Shown here one piece after another: positions 28,692 to 36,981 of a DNA stretch of 64,000 nucleotides. The notes under the pieces are model-generated. The model was not told the origin of the DNA. It worked only from the letters and a program-made list of their open reading frames with translations, and made no database searches. The stretch spans positions 1 to 64,000 of the forward strand of contig NZ_FUYH01000012.1 of NCBI RefSeq assembly GCF_900167605.1, read 5' to 3'. Position 1 is the first letter of the stretch; each line of letters starts with the position of its first letter. The position numbers and the translations under genes were made by a program. This stretch comes from Caloramator quimbayensis (GTDB lineage: Bacteria > Bacillota > Clostridia > Clostridiales > Caloramatoraceae).

Positions 28692-29264
28692 TTATTCCTC
28701 CTTACACTCATCAATAGAAACCAATATAAATTTTCCTCTGAAAACTTCCTGTTGATTAACATATATAAAAACCCAGACAAAAAATTTATTGCCTCTTGTT
28801 CTTACAATCTCACCTTTTGCTACAAGCCTTTCCCCTGCATAGACTGGTCTTTTATATTTAATATTTGCAACACCAGTTAATGCTGCCTTTGCGTCTACTA
28901 TTGCAAGGGCTAAGGTTTCTGCCATAGCATATATATGCTGTCCCTTTACTACCTTAGTTTTTTCAAATACTAAACTATCATCTGTATCAAGTATAGAAAT
29001 TGCATTTTTGCCTATTGTAATATCTATAAGTTCTCCTACAAATTCTCTACCAACAATTGCTTTAACCTTTGAAAATTTGTCCTCTGCAACATTTTTGATT
29101 CTTTCCCTAAGTTCAGGAATACCAAGTTCTAATCTATCTAATCTTATAGTTTGAACTGAAATTTTAAATTTATCAGCTAATTCTTCATCTGTTATGAATG
29201 GATTGCTTTTAATTATTTCTTGAAGTTTGCTTTGCCTTTGAACTTTTTTTTCCCTATTGTTCAT
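28692..29264 (-). CDS. fapR: Fatty acid and phospholipid biosynthesis repressor FapR
   Basis: FapR represses fab and pls genes and is released by malonyl-CoA. The N-terminal helix-turn-helix is at about residues 15-55 ([20 protein letters not shown]) and the C-terminal hot-dog domain binds the effector ([26 protein letters not shown]). The frame extends to a GTG at 29273, but the ATG at 29264 follows AAGGAG and gives 190 residues, the family length. It is first in its operon and preceded by a promoter overlapped by a FapR-like operator, suggesting autorepression. Confidence 0.96.
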   Translation of the reverse strand: MNNREKKVQRQSKLQEIIKSNPFITDEELADKFKISVQTIRLDRLELGIPELRERIKNVAEDKFSKVKAIVGREFVGELIDITIGKNAISILDTDDSLVFEKTKVVKGQHIYAMAETLALAIVDAKAALTGVANIKYKRPVYAGERLVAKGEIVRTRGNKFFVWVFIYVNQQEVFRGKFILVSIDECKEE

Positions 29265-29288
29265 AGGTCCCACTCCTTATATCTTATT

Positions 29289-29316
29289 TTATGACCTACT
29301 ACTAATATTAAGTATA
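29289..29316 (-). promoter_or_regulatory. Possible FapR operator
   Basis: Overlapping and just after the -10 box of fapR, the minus strand reads TATACT, then ATATTAGTA, then TAGGTC and TAA. As I recall the Bacillus fapR operator, it shares TATACT and TATTAGTA followed by CCTAGTC. The position fits steric repression. Confidence 0.55.
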
Positions 29317-29339
29317 TATAATATATCGTAATAAATCAA
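29311..29339 (-). promoter_or_regulatory. Predicted sigma-A promoter for fapR-plsX-fabHKDG-acpP
   Basis: Minus strand -35 TTGATT (29334-29339) and -10 TATACT (29311-29316), spacer 17. Confidence 0.65.
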
Positions 29340-29360
29340 TAAAAAATTTCAATATAAACA

Positions 29361-29388
29361 AAAAGAAAGTCCATACAGACTTTCTTTT
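29361..29388 (-). terminator. rpmF terminator
   Basis: Perfect 11-base arms AAAAGAAAGTC (29361-29371) and 29378-29388, loop of six, followed on the minus strand by TGTTTATATT. It separates rpmF from the fapR promoter. Confidence 0.75.
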
Positions 29389-29394
29389 AAAAAA

Positions 29395-29571
29395 TTATTT
29401 TTCTATAACAGTTCTATTTTTGTAATATCCACAGTTATCGCATACTCTATGAGCAAGCTTCATTTCATGGCACTGTGGGCATTCAACCATTCCAGGCATT
29501 GAAAGTTTCCATGTCTGGGCTCTTCTTTTATCTCTTCTAGCCTTTGAATGTCTTCTCGCAGGATTTCCCAT
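29395..29571 (-). CDS. rpmF: 50S ribosomal protein L32
   Basis: A 58-residue reading frame starts [20 protein letters not shown] and carries the four-cysteine zinc site CPQC ... CDNC, as in zinc-binding L32. The ATG at 29571 follows AGGAGGTG. It lies 12 bases after ylbN, the conserved partner of rpmF across bacteria. Confidence 0.97.
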   Translation of the reverse strand: MGNPARRHSKARRDKRRAQTWKLSMPGMVECPQCHEMKLAHRVCDNCGYYKNRTVIEK

Positions 29572-29583
29572 TATAACACCTCC

Positions 29584-30078
29584 TCAATCGCCTTTAAAAA
29601 GGTCTTTAAGTACTGCAAGTCTCGGATCAATTTCTCCTTTTTCGCAGTTACATTTGCCTGTATTCAAGTTCTTGCCGCATATTGAACATAATCCTTTACA
29701 GTCCTCGCTGCAAAGAAACTTAATAGGCATAGAAAGAATTATATTGTCAATAACCATGTTGCTCAAATCAATAGTATTGCCATCATAACTATAAGTATCT
29801 TCATCCTCATGAGCTTTAGAAAAAATCTCATCATAATCGATATTAAGCTCATAATTAAACGTCTCAAGACACCTTGAGCATTGCGCTTTTATAGAGGTAC
29901 TTATTGTTCCTTTTACCTTTATAAGGCCTCCATCGTAATAAGCGCTTCCATCAACTTTCAAAGGAGACATAAGATAAAACTTAAAATCTTCCCTTTCAAT
30001 GCTTTCCTTTTTAACAACAATTTCAAAGGGCAGAATTTCAATATTCCCTTTTATCAGCCCTGAAATATCAAGCAACAT
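29584..30078 (-). CDS. ylbN: DUF177 / YceD family protein (YlbN)
   Basis: A 164-residue member of the YceD/DUF177 family, encoded next to rpmF in most bacteria and linked to 23S rRNA accumulation in plants and Escherichia coli; the molecular role is unsettled. Cysteine pairs CSRC (about residues 67-70) and a C-terminal cluster CSEDCKGLCSICG with CNC suggest bound zinc. The ATG at 30078 follows AGGTGAG. It has its own sigma-A promoter after ackA and is cotranscribed with rpmF. Confidence 0.93.
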   Translation of the reverse strand: MLLDISGLIKGNIEILPFEIVVKKESIEREDFKFYLMSPLKVDGSAYYDGGLIKVKGTISTSIKAQCSRCLETFNYELNIDYDEIFSKAHEDEDTYSYDGNTIDLSNMVIDNIILSMPIKFLCSEDCKGLCSICGKNLNTGKCNCEKGEIDPRLAVLKDLFKGD

Positions 30079-30105
30079 AAGCTCACCTCAAATAAGCCAC
30101 AATTT

Positions 30106-30134
30106 ATTATATAAATTTAATGTATAAAAGTCAA
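30106..30134 (-). promoter_or_regulatory. Predicted sigma-A promoter for ylbN-rpmF
   Basis: Minus strand -35 TTGACT (30129-30134) and perfect -10 TATAAT (30106-30111), spacer 17. Confidence 0.7.
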
Positions 30135-30176
30135 GCTGTTGTTAAATAATAAGCCAATCTTTATATAATTTTATCC

Positions 30177-31373
30177 TTATTTTCTTACGATATCCATTGT
30201 ATCTCTTGCTATCATTAATTCCTCATTTGTAGGGATAAGGTATACTTTAACTTTAGAATCAGCAGTTGATACCTCAGTTAATTTTCCTCTCACTTTATTT
30301 TTTTCTTCATCAATTTTAACGCCCAAAAATTCAAGTCCCTTACAGGTTTCATACCTTGCTTCAGGAGAATTTTCTCCAAGACCTGCTGTAAATACTATAG
30401 CATCTACTCCTCCCATAGCAGCAGCATAGGCTCCTATATATTTTTTAACTCTATAGTAAAATACATCTAAAGCAAGTTTTGCCTTTTTATTTCCTTTTGC
30501 AGCTGCATCCTCTACATCTCTAAAATCACTGCTAACACCTGATAATCCCAAAACTCCTGATTTTTTATTCATAACGTTGTTAACTTCTTTAGAGGACAAA
30601 TTAGCTTCATCTTGTAGGAAAGTAACAATTGCAGGATCTATATCACCACATCTTGTGCCCATTACAAGACCTTCAAGAGGTGTAAATCCCATGCTTGTAT
30701 CTACTGATTTACCATTTAAAACTGCAGCAACGCTTGCACCATTTCCAAGATGACAGGTTATTATTTTGCAATCTTTAATATCCTTGCCAAGCTGTTCTGC
30801 AGCAATCTTTGATACATATCTATGAGATGTTCCATGGAATCCATATCTTCTAATACCATATTTTTCATATAATTCATATGGAAGAGCATACATATATGCA
30901 TAATCCGGCATTGACTGATGAAATGCTGTATCAAAAACAGCAACCATAGGAGTGTTTGGCATCAATGCTTTACATGCGTTTATACCTATTAAGTTTGGAG
31001 GATTATGCAGTGGAGCAAGTCTTGAACATTCTTCTAAAACCTTCATAATATCATCATCAATTAAAATGGAAGATGAATATTTTTCTCCGCCATGAACAAC
31101 TCTATGGCCTACAGCTGATATTTCACTCATATCGCTTATAACACCATGGTTTTTATCTGTAAGAGCATCTAAAACAAGCTTAATAGCATCCTTATGGTCC
31201 TTCATTGGATGCTCAATTACTACTTTATCTTTGCCTTCAGGTTTATGAGTTAAAACCGAACCTTCAATCCCGATTCTTTCTACAAGCCCTTTTGCTAGTA
31301 GAGATTCATTTTCCATGTTTATTAATTGGTATTTAAGTGATGAACTACCGCAATTTACAACAAGTATTTTCAT
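30177..31373 (-). CDS. ackA: Acetate kinase
   Basis: AckA makes ATP and acetate from acetyl phosphate, the usual clostridial energy-yielding step. The 398-residue protein has [17 protein letters not shown], the catalytic region [26 protein letters not shown] and [12 protein letters not shown]. The ATG at 31373 follows AAAGGAGATG. It follows pta by 17 bases, so the two form one operon. Confidence 0.98.
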   Translation of the reverse strand: MKILVVNCGSSSLKYQLINMENESLLAKGLVERIGIEGSVLTHKPEGKDKVVIEHPMKDHKDAIKLVLDALTDKNHGVISDMSEISAVGHRVVHGGEKYSSSILIDDDIMKVLEECSRLAPLHNPPNLIGINACKALMPNTPMVAVFDTAFHQSMPDYAYMYALPYELYEKYGIRRYGFHGTSHRYVSKIAAEQLGKDIKDCKIITCHLGNGASVAAVLNGKSVDTSMGFTPLEGLVMGTRCGDIDPAIVTFLQDEANLSSKEVNNVMNKKSGVLGLSGVSSDFRDVEDAAAKGNKKAKLALDVFYYRVKKYIGAYAAAMGGVDAIVFTAGLGENSPEARYETCKGLEFLGVKIDEEKNKVRGKLTEVSTADSKVKVYLIPTNEELMIARDTMDIVRK

Positions 31374-31390
31374 ATGTACATCTCCTTTTA

Positions 31391-32395
31391 TTATAAATTT
31401 ATTCCCTGTGCTTGAACTGCAGTTATAGCAACAACATTAACAATATCTTCAACGCTGCATCCCCTTGAAAGATCATTAATAGGCGCAGCAAATCCTTGGC
31501 ATATAGGTCCGATTGCTTCAGCATTTGCAAGCCTTTGTACAAGCTTATATCCTATATTTCCAGCTTGAAGGTCAGGGAATATTAAAACATTTGCTTTTCC
31601 AGCAACATCACTTCCTGGAGCTTTTAGTGAAGCAACCTTTGGAACAATTGCTGCATCAAGCTGAAGTTCGCCATCTATCATTATATCAGGTGCCATTTCC
31701 TTTGCCAATTTTGTAGCTTCCACTACTTTGTCTACAAGTTCATGTTTTGCGCTTCCCTTTGTAGAGAATGAAAGCATTGCAACTTTTGGTTCAATTCCGC
31801 AAAGCACCTTTGCAGTTCTTGCACTTGTAACAGCAATCGATGCAAGTTCAGAAGCTGTAGGATTTGGATTTACAGCACAATCTCCAAACACGAATAATCC
31901 TTTTTCACCATAAGCTTCATTTGGAACTTCCATTACAAATACACTTGATACTATTGATATACCTGGCGCAGTCTTTATAATTTGCATTCCAGGTCTTAAT
32001 AAATCTCCTGTTGAATGTACAGCACCGGATACCATTCCGTCAGCATCTTTAAGTTTTACCATCATTGCACCAAAATACATAGTATCTAATATCATTTCTC
32101 TTGCTTTTTCGATAGTCATTCCTTTGCTTTTTCTCAGCTCATAGAGCTGCTGTGCATAAAACTCTGATTTCTCAGAAGTTTTAGGATCTATTATTTTTAT
32201 TCCTTCGATATTAGCTCCTTCCTTTTGAGCAGCATTTTTTATTTCTGATTCATCGCCAAGAAGTATTATTTCTGCTAAACCTTCTTTTTTAATAATTTCA
32301 GCAGCTCTTAAAGTTCTTGGCTCGCTGCCTTCAGGAAGAGCAATAACTTTTAAATCGCTTTTTGCCTTTGACCATATTTTTTCCATTAAGCCCAT
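31391..32395 (-). CDS. pta: Phosphate acetyltransferase
   Basis: Pta converts acetyl-CoA and phosphate to acetyl phosphate. The 334-residue form is the short type without the N-terminal regulatory domain found in Escherichia coli; motifs include [32 protein letters not shown] and [19 protein letters not shown]. The ATG at 32395 follows GAGGAGGA. It has a promoter in the intergenic region shared with divergent tmcAL. Confidence 0.97.
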   Translation of the reverse strand: MGLMEKIWSKAKSDLKVIALPEGSEPRTLRAAEIIKKEGLAEIILLGDESEIKNAAQKEGANIEGIKIIDPKTSEKSEFYAQQLYELRKSKGMTIEKAREMILDTMYFGAMMVKLKDADGMVSGAVHSTGDLLRPGMQIIKTAPGISIVSSVFVMEVPNEAYGEKGLFVFGDCAVNPNPTASELASIAVTSARTAKVLCGIEPKVAMLSFSTKGSAKHELVDKVVEATKLAKEMAPDIMIDGELQLDAAIVPKVASLKAPGSDVAGKANVLIFPDLQAGNIGYKLVQRLANAEAIGPICQGFAAPINDLSRGCSVEDIVNVVAITAVQAQGINL

Positions 32396-32459
32396 CTTTT
32401 TTCCTCCTCAAATATAAAATTAAAATGTTTATATTTATATAAAATTGAAAATATATATT

Positions 32460-32487
32460 ATTATATGTTAATATATATTTCTGTCTA
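32460..32487 (-). promoter_or_regulatory. Predicted sigma-A promoter for pta-ackA
   Basis: Minus strand -35 TAGACA (32482-32487) and perfect -10 TATAAT (32460-32465), spacer 16. The expected leader is about 60 bases. Confidence 0.55.
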
Positions 32488-32497
32488 TAATTATAAT

Positions 32498-32526
32498 TTG
32501 TTTATTTATTAAAAATAAACTAAAAT
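32498..32526 (+). promoter_or_regulatory. Predicted sigma-A promoter for tmcAL with palindrome in the spacer
   Basis: Plus strand -35 TTGTTT (32498-32503) and -10 TAAAAT (32521-32526), spacer 17. An inverted repeat GTTTATTT (32500-32507) / AAATAAAC (32513-32520) fills the spacer and could be an operator, though AT-rich DNA makes chance symmetry likely. Confidence 0.4.
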
Positions 32527-32563
32527 AATAATAAAATTAAAAACAATGTTTATGGAGGTTTTT

Positions 32564-33787
32564 ATGACCACAACAGGAATAATCGTTGAATATAATCCAC
32601 TTCATTATGGTCACATATATCATCTTAATAAAACAAAGCAATTAACAAATTGTGATTCAATTATTGCTGTAATGAGCGGCAATTTTGTCCAAAGGGGTGA
32701 ACCTGCAATAATAAATAAGTGGGCAAGAACAAAGGCAGCGCTCTTATCAGGAGTTGATTTAGTTATTGAACTCCCAGTTATCTACTCTATAAGCAGTGCA
32801 GAGGGTTTTGCCTTTGGTGCCGTTTCAATATTAAACTCCCTTGGCATTATCGACAATTTATGCTTTGGAAGTGAGATAGGTAATATAGATAAACTGTATT
32901 ACATATCTAAAATATTATATGAAGAACCAGAAGAATACAAGTATATACTAAAAAAATACATCAAATCTGGTTTATCCTTCCCCAGTGCCAGACAACAATC
33001 GCTCTACAAATATATAATAGATAAAAATGATGTCAATGTAAATATAAATGATATCGAAAATATAATAAAAAATCCAAATAATATACTATCTATAGAATAT
33101 ATAAAATCATTAATTAAGCTTAGAAGCAATATTAAGCCTTATACAATAGAAAGAATTATAAATTCTTATAATGATGAAAATTTGACAGGTATGATTTCAA
33201 GCGCTACCTCGATAAGAAAAAATATTTATAATGAGGAAATAAAAAATGCTCTTCCAGAGTACTCCTATGAAATAATAAAAAATGAAGAGAAAAATGGGAG
33301 AGCACCTATAACAATTGATGATTTTTCTAATATATTGCTTTATAAATTACGATCTGAAGAGATTAATTATATTTCCTCAATAGCGGATGTTTCAGAAGGA
33401 CTTGAATATAAAATAAAAAGAGCAAGCGAGGATTCTGTTTCAATAAATGAACTCATTGAAAATATAAAAAGTAAAAGATACACATCAGCAAGAATAAAAA
33501 GAATACTTTTATATTCTCTTCTTGGAATAACAAAGGAAATTTATGATAAAAAAAAGAAACAGCCTGCTGAATATGTACGAATACTTGGCTTTAACAGCAG
33601 GGGGAAGGAGCTTATAAAATCTATTAAAGAAAAAAGTTCTATACCATTAATCACAAATCCATCGCAAAAGGATACTAATATTTTAGAGCTTGATATTAAA
33701 GCAACGGATTTTTATGTACTTGGTTATAAAAATAAGATTTACACCAGTGCAAAGCAAGATCTTAAAGTTCCTCCTGTAATAATTTAG
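32564..33787 (+). CDS. tmcAL: tRNA(Met) cytidine acetate ligase TmcAL (YlbM)
   Basis: TmcAL uses acetate and ATP to make N4-acetylcytidine at position 34 of elongator tRNA-Met. The nucleotidyltransferase motif YNPLHYGHIYHL is near the N-terminus, followed by AVMSGNFVQRGEPAI and the C-terminal conserved RILGFNSRGKELI. The ORF opens at 32546, but ATG 32564 follows GGAGG and gives 407 residues. It is divergent from pta-ackA, whose pathway makes the acetate substrate. Its 3' end overlaps the convergent ylbK gene by 26 bases. Confidence 0.95.
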   Translation: MTTTGIIVEYNPLHYGHIYHLNKTKQLTNCDSIIAVMSGNFVQRGEPAIINKWARTKAALLSGVDLVIELPVIYSISSAEGFAFGAVSILNSLGIIDNLCFGSEIGNIDKLYYISKILYEEPEEYKYILKKYIKSGLSFPSARQQSLYKYIIDKNDVNVNINDIENIIKNPNNILSIEYIKSLIKLRSNIKPYTIERIINSYNDENLTGMISSATSIRKNIYNEEIKNALPEYSYEIIKNEEKNGRAPITIDDFSNILLYKLRSEEINYISSIADVSEGLEYKIKRASEDSVSINELIENIKSKRYTSARIKRILLYSLLGITKEIYDKKKKQPAEYVRILGFNSRGKELIKSIKEKSSIPLITNPSQKDTNILELDIKATDFYVLGYKNKIYTSAKQDLKVPPVII

Positions 33788-34583
33788 TTTCATTTGAAGT
33801 GTTTTTTAACTTTTCATTTATTTTTTCTCTTATTACGTCTAAAACTTCTAAAGTTGCTTGTTCTCCCTTTTCTGTACATAAATCTACAAGATCAAATCTT
33901 GTCGGGTCGATATCGTTTAAATCGACCCTTATCATTATATCTGCATCCTGTTTTTTCATTAAAAAAAGCTCTCTCTCCATTAAATCTATAGATTCATATA
34001 ATACATTAAATATACTTTTACAATTGCTGCTATTGAGATTAAATCCCACATCAACACCAATTACCAAATCCGCACCCATGCATTTTAGAATCTTAGCAGG
34101 TACTCTTTCTATTACACCTCCATCGACTAAAATCATATCGTCTTTAAAATAGGGTACGAACACACCAGGCACTGAAATACTTGCTCTTATAGCTTCATGT
34201 ACCTTTCCATCTTTAAATATCACTATATTTTTATTTTTTAAATCCGTTGCTACAACGTATAAAGGTGTTTTTAAATCCTTAAAATCACAATCCTTAGTAA
34301 TAAATTTTAATATGCTTTGTATTTTATCTCCCTTGATGAATCCATTTCTTGGCACCACAACATCTAAATAGGCTTTTTTAGGTAGCTCTTTAAAAAGAGC
34401 CTTAACATATTTAAAATCAATTCCTGCACAATAAAGAGAGCCGATAAGTGCACCTGCGCTGCTCCCTGATACCATATCAATGGGTATATCATATTTTAAT
34501 AATGTTTCAATCACTCCGATATGTGCAAGTCCTCTTGCAGCTCCTGAACCTAAAGCAAGACCTATTTTAAATCTGTCTTTCAT
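33762..34583 (-). CDS. ylbK: Patatin-like phospholipase family protein (YlbK/RssA type)
   Basis: A 273-residue serine esterase of the patatin family. The oxyanion glycine region GSGAARGLAHIG, the nucleophile in GSSAG (about residue 43) and the second catalytic residue in LVDGGVIERVP (DGG) are all present, so it should be active. The substrate is not known; no signal peptide is seen, so it is cytoplasmic. A GTG at 34592 is part of AAAGGTGA; the ATG at 34583 is chosen. It belongs to the conserved ylb cluster; the ylbL gene that follows in Bacillus is missing. Confidence 0.92.
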   Translation of the reverse strand: MKDRFKIGLALGSGAARGLAHIGVIETLLKYDIPIDMVSGSSAGALIGSLYCAGIDFKYVKALFKELPKKAYLDVVVPRNGFIKGDKIQSILKFITKDCDFKDLKTPLYVVATDLKNKNIVIFKDGKVHEAIRASISVPGVFVPYFKDDMILVDGGVIERVPAKILKCMGADLVIGVDVGFNLNSSNCKSIFNVLYESIDLMERELFLMKKQDADIMIRVDLNDIDPTRFDLVDLCTEKGEQATLEVLDVIREKINEKLKNTSNETKLLQEEL

Positions 34584-34610
34584 ATCTTTCACCTTTCTTT
34601 CATAGAATAT
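34582..34610 (+). promoter_or_regulatory. Possible sigma-E promoter for ylbJ
   Basis: Plus strand -35-like TCATATC (34582-34588) and -10 TCATAGAAT (34602-34610), spacer 13. The -10 fits KMATANNNT fully and the -35 fits KHATAHT except at the last base. The start would be about 20 bases before the ylbJ ATG. Confidence 0.45.
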
Positions 34611-34637
34611 AATGAATTATTCTAAAAAGGTACCGAT

Positions 34638-35816
34638 ATGAAATATATATTTACGATTATTATAACTATTACTTTTTTTATGTGTTTTATTTTAAAAAAA
34701 AATATCAAAGCAGTTACAGCTTTGATATCAACATTTCTTATTTTATTAATATTCTATCCTAAGGCTTCGATAAATGGTGCTAAAGAAGGAATTAATCTTT
34801 GGATGTTTATTGTTATACCTTCACTTCTTCCTTTTTTTATAATAAATGATATGCTTATGTCATTAAAAGTTCCTGAAAATATAGCAAAACTTTTTGCGCC
34901 AGTAATAAAATTATTATTCAACACTACAGGTTATGGAGCCTATGTATTTATTATGAGCATTTTTTCAGGATATCCATCAGGAGCAAAAATAGTAAATGAT
35001 TTAATAAAAAGCAAAAAAATAAGCGTTAAGGAAGGACAAAAAATATTAACATTCAGCAGCACTTCCGGACCTTTATTTATAATTGGAGCAGTAGGTTCAG
35101 GAATGCTAAAATACAGCATAGCAGGTTATATACTTTATATTTCTCATATACTTGGAGCTATACTAAATGGAATACTTTTTAGATTTATATTAAAAGATGC
35201 TGATAAAAACAAATTTAACTATAATAACAATTTCTATAGTGAGAATTATTATTCATCCTCAGAAATATTTTCAAAGGCTATAAGCAGCTCCCTTATCACA
35301 TGCGGATTAATAGGGGGATATATTATTATGTTTTCAGTAATAATATATTTGTTAAGAGAAATACAATACTTTGATATAATTGGATATTTACTACAAAAAT
35401 TTTTCCATTTGTCAAGCTTTTTTACATTCACAATTAAAAGCTTGTTTGAAACATCCCTTGAAATATCTAATGGTGCAAAGATAATTTCCCTAATGGATAA
35501 AAGTTTTACTTATAAAATGTGTTTGTTAAGTTTTATTATTGCTTTTAGCGGTTTATCAATAATAGGTCAGGTGTCTGGCATTTTAAGTAAAAGTGGAATA
35601 AATATTAAGTTATATGTAATTTCAAAGGTATTTCACGGTATTTTTTCTTCTTTGCTCTGCTTTATATTCATAATGTTATTAAATATAAGAGTCTTTGTTT
35701 TTAATATAAAAAATTCTGCATCTGTATTGAATGTAATTGTATTATTAGAATTACTGCTTATTATCATATTAATACTAAATATTATTAGCTATAAAATAAA
35801 ATTCTCAAAAAACTAA
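34638..35816 (+). CDS. ylbJ: Sporulation integral membrane protein YlbJ
   Basis: YlbJ is a mother-cell membrane protein needed for normal spore formation in Bacillus and carries gate-type transporter domains. The 392-residue product is strongly hydrophobic with about eight or more membrane segments; conserved parts are WMFIVIPSLLPFFI, GYPSGAKIVNDLI and a SSTSGPLFIIGAVG segment. The ATG at 34638 follows AAAAGG. It is divergent from ylbK and ends two bases from the stop of convergent coaD. A sigma-E-like promoter lies upstream, matching a sporulation role. Confidence 0.92.
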   Translation: MKYIFTIIITITFFMCFILKKNIKAVTALISTFLILLIFYPKASINGAKEGINLWMFIVIPSLLPFFIINDMLMSLKVPENIAKLFAPVIKLLFNTTGYGAYVFIMSIFSGYPSGAKIVNDLIKSKKISVKEGQKILTFSSTSGPLFIIGAVGSGMLKYSIAGYILYISHILGAILNGILFRFILKDADKNKFNYNNNFYSENYYSSSEIFSKAISSSLITCGLIGGYIIMFSVIIYLLREIQYFDIIGYLLQKFFHLSSFFTFTIKSLFETSLEISNGAKIISLMDKSFTYKMCLLSFIIAFSGLSIIGQVSGILSKSGINIKLYVISKVFHGIFSSLLCFIFIMLLNIRVFVFNIKNSASVLNVIVLLELLLIIILILNIISYKIKFSKN

Positions 35817-35818
35817 AA

Positions 35819-36328
35819 TTACTTTACTTTATTATTTAGTCTGACACTTTTCATTTTTAATAATATATCAGTTATAATTTCACCCGGAACAAGTTCCTTT
35901 ATGCATCCGCCATACATTGCAACCTGCTTAACAGCGCTTGAACTTAAATATGAATATTTATTGTTTGTCATCATAAATAAAGTTTCAACTTCTGCATCAA
36001 GCTTATTGTTAAGCAGTGCCATTTGAAACTCATACTCAAAATCGGATACAGCTCTAAGCCCTTTAATAATAACCTTGGCATTTCTTTTATGCATATAATC
36101 TATTAAAAGACCTTTAAAACTATCAATTTCAATATTGGGTATATTTTTTGTTGCTTTATTAATCAATTCTACCCTCTCTTCTAATGTAAAAAGAGGATTT
36201 TTTTTATCAGGATTTTCAAGTACAGCTACGATAACTTTATCAAATATCTTTGAAGTCCTTTCTATTATATCAATATGACCATTCGTAATTGGATCAAAGC
36301 TGCCTGGATAAACTGCTATTTTACTCAT
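35819..36328 (-). CDS. coaD: Phosphopantetheine adenylyltransferase
   Basis: CoaD makes dephospho-CoA from phosphopantetheine and ATP, the penultimate step of CoA synthesis. The 169-residue protein has [16 protein letters not shown] with the TNGH nucleotidyl motif, [12 protein letters not shown] and [13 protein letters not shown]. The ATG at 36328 follows GGAGG and overlaps the end of rsmD by eight bases, the usual rsmD-coaD coupling. Confidence 0.97.
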   Translation of the reverse strand: MSKIAVYPGSFDPITNGHIDIIERTSKIFDKVIVAVLENPDKKNPLFTLEERVELINKATKNIPNIEIDSFKGLLIDYMHKRNAKVIIKGLRAVSDFEYEFQMALLNNKLDAEVETLFMMTNNKYSYLSSSAVKQVAMYGGCIKELVPGEIITDILLKMKSVRLNNKVK

Positions 36329-36884
36329 TTATTTCCTCCTTGTTCCAAAATGATATTCGTACTCTTCCATATTTTTCAGTTCTATATTTTGTAAAATGAC
36401 CTATCTTATCTGGTATTATATCGTTTTCATCATATTCAGTTATTATTATTCCATTAGTATCAAGTAAATTATAACAATCTATATTTTTTAATGATTCAAT
36501 AATTAGATTCCTTCCATAGGGAGGATCTAAAAATATAATATCGAATTTTAAATTTCTTTGAGCACACTTTTTTAATACAAAAAATGCATCATGATTATAT
36601 AGCTCACAATTAGAATTAAATCCAAGATTTATAACATTTTCTTTTAAGTAACTAAAAGCTGTTTTATTTTTTTCGCAAAAAATACAAGATTTTGAGCCAC
36701 GGCTTATACATTCAAGTCCAAGATTTCCGCTTCCTGCAAATAAATCTAAAATAAAAGAATCAGGAATACGGTTATTTACTATATTAAAAATGGATTCTTT
36801 AACTCTATCGAGTGTAGGTCTTGTATTATTTCCTTCAGGTACTTTTATTTTTCTCCCTTTTGCAATTCCAGTTATTATTCTCAT
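36321..36884 (-). CDS. rsmD: 16S rRNA (guanine966-N2)-methyltransferase RsmD
   Basis: RsmD methylates G966 of 16S rRNA. The protein has the start [30 protein letters not shown], the AdoMet loop [17 protein letters not shown] and the catalytic DPPY. An upstream GTG at 36896 is inside the AAGGTGG site; the ATG at 36884 gives 187 residues. It corresponds to ylbH in Bacillus and is coupled to coaD. Confidence 0.95.
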   Translation of the reverse strand: MRIITGIAKGRKIKVPEGNNTRPTLDRVKESIFNIVNNRIPDSFILDLFAGSGNLGLECISRGSKSCIFCEKNKTAFSYLKENVINLGFNSNCELYNHDAFFVLKKCAQRNLKFDIIFLDPPYGRNLIIESLKNIDCYNLLDTNGIIITEYDENDIIPDKIGHFTKYRTEKYGRVRISFWNKEEINE

Positions 36885-36981
36885 GTTATCACCCACCTTA
36901 TTTTAACACAAAAAATGAAATATATTATAATTTCAAAATAAAATTAAACTTATATTTAAAATTTTTTATATAAATTTATTT

